From: Pseudobutyrivibrio sp. YE44
GTDB lineage: Bacteria; Bacillota; Clostridia; Lachnospirales; Lachnospiraceae
Assembly (NCBI RefSeq): GCF_900104335.1
Contig: NZ_FMXT01000001.1
Span: 558,001 to 622,000 of the forward strand
Length of the DNA: 64,000 nucleotides
Reading direction: 5' to 3'
In this document: positions 26,173 to 33,720 of the stretch, piece after piece
Layout of the letters: each line of letters starts with the position of its first letter
How positions within the stretch are numbered: position 1 is the stretch's first letter
Program-made: the position numbers and the translations under genes
The notes under the pieces: model-generated
What the model was told of the DNA's origin: nothing
What the model saw: only the letters and a program-made list of their open reading frames with translations
Databases searched by the model: none

Positions 26173-26904
26173 TTATGCCTCCTCTACTGCTTCTGCTGAA
26201 TCCTCAGCAACTTCGTTCATTTCACCCTGCTTTGCCTCGATAACAGCATCTGCCATCTTTGCAACGATAAGCTTTACTGCACGGATAGCGTCATCGTTAC
26301 CAGGGATTACATAATCAAGCTCATCTGGATCACAGTTAGTATCACAAACACCTACAAGTGGAATACCGAGTGCGTGTGCTTCTTGAACACAGATGTGCTC
26401 CTTCTTAGGATCAATAATGAAGATAGCGTCTGGAATTCTGTTCATCTCCTTGATTCCGCCGAGAACCTTTGTAAGCTTCTCCTGCTCCTTCTTAAGAAGA
26501 ATAACTTCCTTCTTTGGAAGCTGCTCAAATACTCCGTCTGCTTCCATCTTCTCGATTTCCTTAAGACGTGCAATTCTTGTCTGAACTGTCTTAAAGTTTG
26601 TAAGCATACCACCGAGCCATCTCTCGTTTACATAGTACATACCGCAACGCTCTGCCTCTGATGCGATAGCATCCTGAGCCTGCTTCTTTGTACCAACGAA
26701 AAGAATTGTACCGCCCTGCTGTGCGATATCAAAGATAACGTCATAAGCATCGTCTACCATACCTACAGACTTCTGAAGGTCGATAATGTGGATACCATTA
26801 CGCTCTGTGTAGATGTAAGGAGCCATCTTAGGGTTCCATCTACGTGTCTGATGTCCGAAGTGAACACCTGCCTCAAGTAACTGCTTCATTGAAATAACAC
26901 TCAT
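26173..26904 (-). CDS. rpsB: 30S ribosomal protein S2
   Basis: S2 joins late in small-subunit assembly, near the platform and S1-binding region. I take the ATG at 26904, preceded by AGGAGGT (26911-26917) with 6-base spacing, giving 243 aa starting [20 protein letters not shown]; the frame is open further upstream but that is leader. Motifs seen are [42 protein letters not shown] and [15 protein letters not shown] 91-nt folded leader precedes it, which suggests autoregulation by S2. Confidence 0.98.
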   Translation of the reverse strand: MSVISMKQLLEAGVHFGHQTRRWNPKMAPYIYTERNGIHIIDLQKSVGMVDDAYDVIFDIAQQGGTILFVGTKKQAQDAIASEAERCGMYYVNERWLGGMLTNFKTVQTRIARLKEIEKMEADGVFEQLPKKEVILLKKEQEKLTKVLGGIKEMNRIPDAIFIIDPKKEHICVQEAHALGIPLVGVCDTNCDPDELDYVIPGNDDAIRAVKLIVAKMADAVIEAKQGEMNEVAEDSAEAVEEA

Positions 26905-26995
26905 TTTAATACCTCCTGGTTTGTTCTTCCGCATAATTCTTCCCAACAAAAACCCGACCTACGATAGGCTAGGAACCATTGTCAGTCCTTATGCG
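26905..26995 (-). promoter_or_regulatory. Structured rpsB leader, candidate ribosomal-protein autoregulatory element
   Basis: On the minus strand CGCATAA (26989-26995) and TTATGCG (26930-26936) enclose almost the whole leader. Inside are a GGA/TCC hairpin and a CCTA/TAGG hairpin, then GTCGGG and a T-run. The 5' arm begins exactly where transcription should start from the -10 at 27002-27007. The ribosome site is just outside the closing stem. Position and fold suggest feedback by S2 or another operon product, but I cannot match it to a named family. Confidence 0.55.
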
Positions 26996-27001
26996 TGTAT
27001 A

Positions 27002-27031
27002 ATTATAAACAGCTCTTAGAATTTATCATAA
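27002..27031 (-). promoter_or_regulatory. Putative rpsB-tsf promoter
   Basis: A consensus TATAAT (27002-27007) lies 7 bases before the leader fold. The -35 is weak (TTATGA at 27026-27031, 18 bp spacing) and overlaps an AGAATTT/AAATTCT palindrome at 27019-27039. Confidence 0.5.
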
Positions 27032-27055
27032 AAATTCTAAAAAATCAACTATTAT

Positions 27056-27691
27056 TTATTCACCAGCCTTTGGAGTTTTAGGCTTTTCAGGGGCCTGCTC
27101 AGCTTCCTGTGCCTTAGGTGGTGTAGTTGTTCTAACTTTCTTGTTTACAAGTAAAGCAACTATATCGTCATAGCTGGCACCAGATTGAATGTAGAAGGTG
27201 CCTGTCTTTACAAGATTGTCTACCTTTAGAGAGTTTAGATATTTATTGAATTTATCAGCAGAGTCTACCAACCCCGCCTTTTCAAGATTCTTGCAAATTA
27301 CTTCAGAAGACTGTCCTGGTTTTACAGAAAAAGGAATGTAAGTAACAGATGTGTCTTCAGAAGATTCTGTAGCTGTTTCTGTAGCATTTTCCCCTGATGT
27401 AGGAACAGCTTCCTCTGCAATTTCAGTAGATGCCTCTTCAGAAGACTCCTCAAGGGAAACATCAGGCTCTTCTGTAGTCTCAATATCATTTTTATCTGAG
27501 CCCTTATCCTGAGAACTAATCTCTTCCTCAGGCATTGTCATACCAAGCTCTGTAGCTCTTTCAATAATTTCTTCATCTGAAATGGTATCCTTAAGTAAGG
27601 AATCTCTTCCAAAGTAAAAGCTTACTGTAAGAAGCAAGGTAGCAAAAGTAATACCAATTCCAATTCCTCTTAAATAGTACTTTAATCTCAT
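27056..27691 (-). CDS. MltG-like membrane protein lacking the catalytic domain
   Basis: The 211-aa protein has one N-terminal membrane helix (residues about 8-27), a long acidic serine/threonine/glutamate-rich linker (about 40-115), then a 65-residue domain (FSVKPGQSSEVICKNLEKAG through FYIQSGASYDDIVALLVNK) that resembles the LysM-like N-terminal module of the endolytic transglycosylase MltG/YceG. It ends in a proline/lysine-rich tail. The catalytic YceG domain is absent, so it is more likely a glycan-binding or regulatory protein than an enzyme. It is the last gene of the motility transcript, 4 bp after the SwrB-like gene. I find no U-tract terminator between it and rpsB. Confidence 0.65.
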   Translation of the reverse strand: MRLKYYLRGIGIGITFATLLLTVSFYFGRDSLLKDTISDEEIIERATELGMTMPEEEISSQDKGSDKNDIETTEEPDVSLEESSEEASTEIAEEAVPTSGENATETATESSEDTSVTYIPFSVKPGQSSEVICKNLEKAGLVDSADKFNKYLNSLKVDNLVKTGTFYIQSGASYDDIVALLVNKKVRTTTPPKAQEAEQAPEKPKTPKAGE

Positions 27692-27695
27692 AACA

Positions 27696-28415
27696 TTATC
27701 CCTCCTTATATAAACCTAGGACAAACTTAACCTCCCCTAAACCTCTACCAAGCTTTTTGGCAATTTCAACTTCTGAAAGCCCTGTATCCGCAAGTGCAAG
27801 GATTTCCATATTGTCATTAGCCTTGATAGGATGATTTTCTTCTGAAAACTTTTGAGCTAAGGCTTCTGTAAAAGGAACCTCTGGTTCCACAACCTTTTCA
27901 TTTTCAGCTGAAACCTGTGCTCTTTTCTCATCTAATTGTTTAAGCTCTTCTTCTATTTCAAGCTCTTTATCTTTTAATAAATCAAGCTTTCTTGTAACAG
28001 AAGCATCAAGAGCCACTAAGGTATCTTGAAGCTCCGCAAGCTTTTTAGTCATATCAACTGTAGCCTGATGCTTATCATTAAGCATGGAATACATAAAAGT
28101 AACCTCTTTATGTGATTTGTCCACGGCTTCAAGGACTGTATCGGAATACTGGGAAATCTCCATTATCTTTTCATTTGTTTCCTTATCAGTACGCCTATCA
28201 AGCTCCTCCATAGCCTCATCAATGGTAGCTGTAAGCTTATCTTCAGTTTCCACCTTGGCATCAGCCATTTTATCTTTTATTATTTCTTCAATTTGCTCTT
28301 TTGTAAGTTTGCTGAGATTTTCTCTATCTTTTTCAGATAATCTTTCAGACACAAAAAAACTCCCAATGCACAGGCAAAGCCCAATGATTAGGAGCACAAT
28401 TTCAAGTATACTCAT
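27696..28415 (-). CDS. DUF6115-type membrane coiled-coil protein in the SwrB position
   Basis: A 239-aa single-pass protein. The N-terminal membrane helix (residues about 3-21, LEIVLLIIGLCLCIGSFFV) is followed by a long charged coiled coil (about 25-180) and a small C-terminal helical domain (LALADTGLSEVEIAKKLGRG then LGEVKFVLGLY) that looks like a helix-turn-helix or resolvase-type bundle. In B. subtilis the gene between sigD and rpsB is swrB, a single-pass membrane protein that promotes activation of the flagellar type III export apparatus. Position and architecture suggest an equivalent here. Sequence identity to SwrB is not established. Confidence 0.7.
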   Translation of the reverse strand: MSILEIVLLIIGLCLCIGSFFVSERLSEKDRENLSKLTKEQIEEIIKDKMADAKVETEDKLTATIDEAMEELDRRTDKETNEKIMEISQYSDTVLEAVDKSHKEVTFMYSMLNDKHQATVDMTKKLAELQDTLVALDASVTRKLDLLKDKELEIEEELKQLDEKRAQVSAENEKVVEPEVPFTEALAQKFSEENHPIKANDNMEILALADTGLSEVEIAKKLGRGLGEVKFVLGLYKEG

Positions 28416-28428
28416 TATAGTCTCCCTC

Positions 28429-28755
28429 TTAGATTCTCATATCAAAGGATTGGGTATTTTTCTTTAAAACCGCACCGTCAGGATTCTTTTGATTTTCCTC
28501 CTTCTTTTGCTGTTTTTTTCGATTGCGATTACCTTCGTAACCCCTACCGTTTCCTTCTCTATCGTAGCGCTCGTCCTCTCTGTCAGCTTTGTATAAATCA
28601 TTCACCTGCTTAGCTTGCTGTTCCTGTTGTTTTTCAACAGTATGAGTGAGATGATCTTGCTGAAGCATAGGTTTTTGATCCTCGGTAGCCTTTGTATGGC
28701 TTACCTCATTAGTGTTTTGGATCATTCCATTAAAATTGATTGGACTGATTGACAT
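28429..28755 (-). CDS. Unknown hydrophilic protein of the motility operon (108 aa)
   Basis: A 108-aa, strongly charged protein with no membrane segment. The N-terminus MSISPINFNGMIQNTNEVSH resembles the exported, disordered N-termini of small flagellar-operon proteins. The middle is glutamine-rich (VEKQQEQQAKQ), and the end is rich in Arg, Asp, Gly and Lys (DREGNGRGYEGNRNRKKQQK). It lies 67 bp after sigD and 13 bp before the membrane coiled-coil gene, on the same strand. I do not recognise the family; a role in motility is inferred from position only. Confidence 0.7.
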   Translation of the reverse strand: MSISPINFNGMIQNTNEVSHTKATEDQKPMLQQDHLTHTVEKQQEQQAKQVNDLYKADREDERYDREGNGRGYEGNRNRKKQQKKEENQKNPDGAVLKKNTQSFDMRI

Positions 28756-28822
28756 ACCATTTCCCCCTTTTCAATCACCCTTTCGGATAACATTATATCA
28801 TCAATGAACAACCAATGTAACC

Positions 28823-29590
28823 TTAATTATCAGTAAGTATTCCCATGTATTCACCAAGAACATTACGCATTTTCTGTAATGCCTTTGTGTGAAGCTGAGA
28901 AACTCTTGATTCAGAAACCTCCAATGCAGCACTAATCTCTTTAAGAGTCATATCTTCATAATAATATAAAAGAATTACCTGCTTTTCTTTTTCAGTAAGT
29001 AAATCCAACGCTTCCTTTAGCTTTTGAGAAAGCTCTTGTTTGGATATATTATCCTCCGGCTGAATAAAATGAGAGTTATGTTCCGCCTCCATAACTGGCT
29101 CATTTCCCGCTTCTACAAATTCATTAAGAGAAACTACATTTGTAACATTCAGCTGAGATTGCCACTTTAAAAACTCATCTGAAGATATATTTAATTCCGC
29201 AGCTATATCTTCGTCACTTGCACTATGTCCAGTGCGAGCTTCTACAGCTTTAATTGCATCATCAATCATTCGCTGACGCTGGCGAATTGTACGTGGAATC
29301 CAATCCATCTTTCGAATCTGATCCAAAATTGAACCACGAATTCTAAGACTTGCATAGGTTTCGAATTTAACGTCCTTAGCTAAATCAAATTTATCGATAG
29401 CATCAATAAGACCAAAAATTCCATAGCTACACAAATCTTCATACTCTACAGTATTTCCTAAATACATGCAGAGTCTGCCAGCAACAATCTTAACAAGCGG
29501 CGCGTATTCAAGAATAAGTTGTTCTCTAAGCTCTTGCGTAGGATTAACTTTATACTTATCCCAAAGCTTTTCCCTGTCACTTGCCTTCAT
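28823..29590 (-). CDS. sigD: Flagellar sigma factor SigD/FliA
   Basis: Sigma-28 family factor directing late flagellar genes (flagellin, motility and chemotaxis). The 255-aa protein has region 2 (EYDLCSYGIFGLIDAIDKF-like core at about 50-85 and FETYASLRIRGSILDQIRKM), region 3 (RQRQRMIDDAIKAVEARTG) and region 4 with the helix-turn-helix MTLKEISAALEVSESRVSQL. The residues that contact the anti-sigma FlgM lie in regions 3 and 4, but flgM is not in this window. Placement near the end of a long operon, as in B. subtilis, ties its level to transcription through the whole unit. Confidence 0.96.
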   Translation of the reverse strand: MKASDREKLWDKYKVNPTQELREQLILEYAPLVKIVAGRLCMYLGNTVEYEDLCSYGIFGLIDAIDKFDLAKDVKFETYASLRIRGSILDQIRKMDWIPRTIRQRQRMIDDAIKAVEARTGHSASDEDIAAELNISSDEFLKWQSQLNVTNVVSLNEFVEAGNEPVMEAEHNSHFIQPEDNISKQELSQKLKEALDLLTEKEKQVILLYYYEDMTLKEISAALEVSESRVSQLHTKALQKMRNVLGEYMGILTDN

Positions 29591-29627
29591 TTATGCCCCC
29601 TTAAGACAATAAAGAATCAGCGCATAT

Positions 29628-29927
29628 TTAACCTTCCCCTGATTCACTTTCCCCAACTTGAGAAGCTTCTACGTCTTCCAAATTACCTTCTTCATCCTCC
29701 ATAGCATCTTCCTCTGATGGTTCACCATCAATAGAAACAGGCTCTAAAGTTCTGAAAGCATAATCTAAAATAAGTTTTATTACAGTCCCTAAAAACATAA
29801 ATATTAGGACTACAACAACTAATCTTCCAACAAAAACAGAAAAATCAACATCCTGTACAATGGACATAACACAAGAAATAAAAGCTGCAGCCAAGGTTAT
29901 AATAATTGGTATAGGCTTTGTGTTCAT
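29628..29927 (-). CDS. Unknown small membrane protein between cheD and sigD (99 aa)
   Basis: The ATG at 29927 has GGAGG five bases upstream and is preferred over an ATG four codons earlier that overlaps this site. The 99-aa product has two hydrophobic segments (residues about 5-23 and 30-52, the second VFVGRLVVVVLIFMFLGTV) and a very acidic C-terminal tail (SEEDAMEDEEGNLEDVEAS). I do not recognise the family. It is cotranscribed with the chemotaxis genes and sigD with short gaps, so a motility-linked role is plausible. Confidence 0.75.
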   Translation of the reverse strand: MNTKPIPIIITLAAAFISCVMSIVQDVDFSVFVGRLVVVVLIFMFLGTVIKLILDYAFRTLEPVSIDGEPSEEDAMEDEEGNLEDVEASQVGESESGEG

Positions 29928-29956
29928 GTGTGCCTCCATCTTTCATAGATATTATT

Positions 29957-30445
29957 CTAAATAATTTTAACTGGTTTGCCAACCGCCTTGATGTAATACT
30001 CCCCTGTCTCACTATACAGCTCAACAGTACGACCAAAGTTAAGGCCACAGTCTTCAGCCACTAGCTTAACTCCCAGCTTTTTTAACATAGCACGGCTTGC
30101 CTCAGCGTTTCGGTCACCAACATTGATACCTGATGCAGCTCCACCAGGCATTTCAAACATTTTGGCGCCTCCCGCAATTTTAGCAACCATTCTAGCCTTA
30201 TTAGCACCTGCCTTAATCATATCGTCATATAGCTTTTGAATGCCAGTATCTGCAAACTTAGCAATATTAGAATTATTTCTAATAGCAGTGCTATCTGGAA
30301 GCATAATATGAGCTAATCCACTGATTTTTGTGGATGGGTCATAGATGGCAATTCCAATGCATGATCCCAAACCAATAGTCGTCAGTGCATCAGGAGCTTT
30401 ACATATTTTAAGATCAGCCATGCCGACTTTAATCATCTGCCCCAT
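29957..30445 (-). CDS. cheD: Chemoreceptor glutamine deamidase CheD
   Basis: CheD deamidates receptor glutamines and, in B. subtilis, binds CheC and stimulates its CheY-P phosphatase activity. The 162-aa protein has the catalytic cysteine in IGLGSCIGIAIYD (Cys29) and the histidine in GLAHIMLPDS (His46), plus the conserved KIAGGAKMF and IGDRN-like VGDRNAE motifs. It lies 12 bp after cheC, as in Bacillus. Confidence 0.95.
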   Translation of the reverse strand: MGQMIKVGMADLKICKAPDALTTIGLGSCIGIAIYDPSTKISGLAHIMLPDSTAIRNNSNIAKFADTGIQKLYDDMIKAGANKARMVAKIAGGAKMFEMPGGAASGINVGDRNAEASRAMLKKLGVKLVAEDCGLNFGRTVELYSETGEYYIKAVGKPVKII

Positions 30446-30457
30446 TTTTCACTCTCC

Positions 30458-31072
30458 TTATACTGGTATACCAAGTGCTGTTAGAATCTTTGCATAGGAA
30501 TCTTCCTCTGGCATAAGAATAAAGTGACCCTTAATTCCTAAATCATCAGAAAACTCTGTATTAATCATAAGAGCATTATCACCAAAGATACCAAATTGAA
30601 CAGCTGGTACTGATAAAATAGCAGCTGCCATATCAACAGCAACAAAAGGAACAGATGGAGCTATTGTAAGGTTTGTCAATCCAGACAATGCTGAAAGGTA
30701 AGAACCTGCAATAATATTTCCAACTTCCTTGATTGCCGATAAATCCATTTCATCAAAAGGTTCCGAATAATCATCTGGTCTCATCATAAGCTTATTTACA
30801 ATGTGATGAGCAGATTGCATATCCATTAAGAACATCATGGAACCATCAATATCCTCTTCAACTCCAAGCATAATTCCAACGATTATTTCATCTTCTGCGC
30901 CAATAGCACCACCCAGTTCTTCTACTGGCAAAAAAGCAACCTCTGGAACGCTCATATCTATTCGAAGGCCAAGCATATTGGCGATGGCTGTTGTAGCATT
31001 ACCAGCGCCAATATTGCCTATTTCTTTGAGGACATCAAAATACTTTTCATTAACTTCGTTAAGTGTGAGCAT
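30458..31072 (-). CDS. cheC: CheY-P phosphatase CheC
   Basis: CheC removes phosphate from CheY-P and helps adaptation together with CheD. The 204-aa protein carries two pseudo-symmetric active sites, KEIGNIGAGNATTAIANML (Glu17 and Asn20) and KEVGNIIAGSYLSALSGL (around residue 117), both complete. It lies 13 bp after cheW. Confidence 0.95.
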   Translation of the reverse strand: MLTLNEVNEKYFDVLKEIGNIGAGNATTAIANMLGLRIDMSVPEVAFLPVEELGGAIGAEDEIIVGIMLGVEEDIDGSMMFLMDMQSAHHIVNKLMMRPDDYSEPFDEMDLSAIKEVGNIIAGSYLSALSGLTNLTIAPSVPFVAVDMAAAILSVPAVQFGIFGDNALMINTEFSDDLGIKGHFILMPEEDSYAKILTALGIPV

Positions 31073-31085
31073 TAAGTACCTCCCA

Positions 31086-31553
31086 TTATGAAGCTTCGCT
31101 CTCTCCTATAATTGAACTAATTTCAAAAATAGAAATAAGCTCATCTCCATTCTTTCCGACGCCATTAATAAATGAATTCTTACTCTTGAGTGTAGATGAA
31201 GGTGCCTCAATATCATCCTCTGAAAGAGAGAGAACTTCCTTTACTTCATCAACAATAACACCCATAAGTCCGCCCTGTTCAAGCTTAAGAATAATAATTC
31301 TTGAAGCTCCTGTGAATTCATCATCCTCAAGATTCATTCTACGGCGAAGACTCATAACTGGCACAACCTCACCACGAAGGTTGATAACACCACGATAATA
31401 TGATGGAGCCTTTGGTACACGTGTAATCTTGCTCATACGAACAATATTATCAATATAGGAAATGTCGATACCATAATGCTCGCCACCAATTTTAACTGCA
31501 ATGTATTGCTTTTTTTCTTTTTCAACAACATCATAGATAGCTAAATCAGACAT
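31086..31553 (-). CDS. cheW: Chemotaxis coupling protein CheW
   Basis: CheW couples receptors to CheA. The 155-aa protein is a single SH3-like CheW domain with the typical FGIDISYIDN-like start (YGIDISYIDNIVRMSKITRV), PSYYRGVINLRGEVVPVMSL with the conserved NLRG turn, and IIILKLEQGGLMGVIVDEV. It lies 14 bp after cheA. Confidence 0.96.
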   Translation of the reverse strand: MSDLAIYDVVEKEKKQYIAVKIGGEHYGIDISYIDNIVRMSKITRVPKAPSYYRGVINLRGEVVPVMSLRRRMNLEDDEFTGASRIIILKLEQGGLMGVIVDEVKEVLSLSEDDIEAPSSTLKSKNSFINGVGKNGDELISIFEISSIIGESEAS

Positions 31554-31567
31554 GGTCTCACCTCCTA

Positions 31568-33715
31568 CTAAATGACAGCGTTCACATCAAGAATCATAGC
31601 GATTTCACCATCACCAAGGATTGTAGCACCGCTGATGAGCTTGTTGTTGTCTAGCTTACCAAGTGACTTAATAACAATTTCCAGCTGACCAATAAGATTA
31701 TCAACTATGATACCGCCAAGAGTATCACCCTTCTTACAAATAACAACTGTCATTGTATCTTCTGTATTTTCCTGTGGTTCAAAATCAAGAATCTTATCAA
31801 GATGAATCAGAGGAATAACCTGACCTCTAAGGTGGATAACCTCCTTAGACTCTACATACTTGATATCCGAAACAGGAATATTTTCAATATTCATAATTGA
31901 AGCAAGGGCAATTGCATACTTCTCATCTCTGATTTCTACCATCAGAGCCTGAATAATAGCAAGTGTAAGTGGAAGTCTTACTGTGAAAGTAGAACCTTCA
32001 CCCATTACAGACTTAACTGTAACATCACCACCAAGGGCTTCAATATTACTCTTAACAACATCAAGACCAACGCCTCGACCTGAAATATCTGTAATCTGCT
32101 TTGCCATTGAGAAGGATGGCATAAACAAGAAGTCGATGATTTCCTTCTGGCTGAGATTTTCAGCTTCTTCAGGAGTTACAATACCTCTTTCGATGGCCTT
32201 TTCTCTAACCTTGTCAGTGTTAATACCGCCACCATCATCACCTACTTCGATGATGACATTGTTACCCTCTTGGAAAGCGTTAAGGAAAATAGTTCCCTTT
32301 TCTGGCTTGCCAGCAGCTTTTCTGTCTTCTGGAGACTCGATACCATGGTCAGCAGAATTTCTAAGCAAGTGCTGTAATGGATCACCTAACTGATCAACAA
32401 CAGTTCTATCAAGCTCGGTGTCCTCACCAGTCATTACAAGCTCCATTGGCTTATTGAGCTTTCTGTCAAGGTCACGAATCATACGAGGGAATTTAGCTAC
32501 AACTGATTCGATAGGAACCATTCGTACCTTCATAACTGATTCATGAAGGTTTGTTGTAATTCTCTCTAGGTATTCAATATTCTCATGTAAAGTCTGTCCA
32601 TCTATTTCGCCAGAGCTATTTGACTGTGAAGCCAAAGAGTTCTTAGCAATAATAAGCTCTGATACCTGATTCATTAAAGCGTCAAGCTTTTCGATATCTA
32701 CACGGATTGTACGTGAAGTAACAGGCTTATTAGCAGGCTGATTTGTCTTACCACCTGATGATTTTGCAGCTGGAGCAGGTGCTGCAGGCGCCTGGGCAGG
32801 TGCTGGAGCAGGTGCTGCTGCCGCTGGAGCAGGTGCTGGTGTAGGCGCTGCTGCCTCTGGTGCTGGCTCAGGAGCAGGTGCCTCTTCCTTCTTTTCATAC
32901 ATTTCAGGAGTTACCTTATCAGCTTCAACTGATTCTATTTCAGAAACAGCCTTAACTGCCTCTAAAATAGGAGCAAGCTCTGCCTCTGTTGAAAGGATAA
33001 ATGAAAAGTCAAACTCGAAATTCTCATCTTCAATATCACCTGAACTTGGATTGAAAGCCATAATCTGACCAAAGTCTTCTACAGCTTTAAATACAAGGAA
33101 AGCTCTAGCTGCCTTTAACAAGCACTCCTTATTGATATGAACAGTGAAGCCATAAAGCTGTTTTTCGCCTTTAAGCTTCTCGCAAAGTTCTGGATCCACA
33201 GGAATCTTTTTGTATAAAGGACCGTCTGAATCATCAGCAGCTGCCTCGCCACCGCCTTCTTCAGATGCAGGTGCTGCATCAGCTGCAGGAGCCTCTCCTC
33301 CTTCTGCAGGTGCGTCACCACCGCCACCTTCTGCGCCCTGAAGATAATCGTTTAAAAGCTTAATTAATGCTTCGTTTTCTTCTTCACCTTCATTTGATGT
33401 AGCTTTTACAGTGTCAAGATACCCCTCAATAGCATCCAAACACTTGAAAAGAATATCAATAAGGGCAGAATTAACATGAACATTATCATTACGAACTTCC
33501 TGGAATACGTTTTCCATATCATGAGTAAGACGTTGCATTCTCTTGAAGCCCATAGTACCAGCCATACCCTTTAGAGAGTGTGCTGCACGGAAGATTTCAT
33601 TAACAACATCCTTATTCTCAGGCTCTTTCTCCAACTCCATAATGTTGTCTGAAAGACTCTGAATATGACCACTTGTCTCATCGATAAAGATATCCAAATA
33701 TTGACTTACATCCAT
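31568..33715 (-). CDS. cheA: Chemotaxis histidine kinase CheA
   Basis: CheA autophosphorylates and passes phosphate to CheY and CheB. The 715-aa protein has P1 with the phosphorylated histidine in FRAAHSLKGMAGTMGF (His46), a P2-like response-regulator binding domain (about 165-275), a long alanine/proline/glutamate-rich linker (about 280-345), P3 dimerisation (RVDIEKLDALMNQVSELIIA), P4 ATPase (LLRNSADHGIESPEDRKAAG with the N-box, DDGGGIN, GRGVGLDVV) and the P5 CheW-like domain (PLTLAIIQALMVEI). Two further low-complexity linkers flank P2. It starts 5 bp after the cheB stop. Confidence 0.97.
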   Translation of the reverse strand: MDVSQYLDIFIDETSGHIQSLSDNIMELEKEPENKDVVNEIFRAAHSLKGMAGTMGFKRMQRLTHDMENVFQEVRNDNVHVNSALIDILFKCLDAIEGYLDTVKATSNEGEEENEALIKLLNDYLQGAEGGGGDAPAEGGEAPAADAAPASEEGGGEAAADDSDGPLYKKIPVDPELCEKLKGEKQLYGFTVHINKECLLKAARAFLVFKAVEDFGQIMAFNPSSGDIEDENFEFDFSFILSTEAELAPILEAVKAVSEIESVEADKVTPEMYEKKEEAPAPEPAPEAAAPTPAPAPAAAAPAPAPAQAPAAPAPAAKSSGGKTNQPANKPVTSRTIRVDIEKLDALMNQVSELIIAKNSLASQSNSSGEIDGQTLHENIEYLERITTNLHESVMKVRMVPIESVVAKFPRMIRDLDRKLNKPMELVMTGEDTELDRTVVDQLGDPLQHLLRNSADHGIESPEDRKAAGKPEKGTIFLNAFQEGNNVIIEVGDDGGGINTDKVREKAIERGIVTPEEAENLSQKEIIDFLFMPSFSMAKQITDISGRGVGLDVVKSNIEALGGDVTVKSVMGEGSTFTVRLPLTLAIIQALMVEIRDEKYAIALASIMNIENIPVSDIKYVESKEVIHLRGQVIPLIHLDKILDFEPQENTEDTMTVVICKKGDTLGGIIVDNLIGQLEIVIKSLGKLDNNKLISGATILGDGEIAMILDVNAVI

Positions 33716-33720
33716 ACCTA

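Noticed and set aside
26905-26949. Longer rpsB start at 26949
   Set aside because: The extra 15 codons fall in the leader and the ribosome site, and AGGAGGT is perfectly spaced for the ATG at 26904.
27019-27039. AGAATTT/AAATTCT hairpin as terminator of the motility operon
   Set aside because: On the minus strand it is followed by AAGAGCTG, not a U-tract, and it overlaps the rpsB promoter region.
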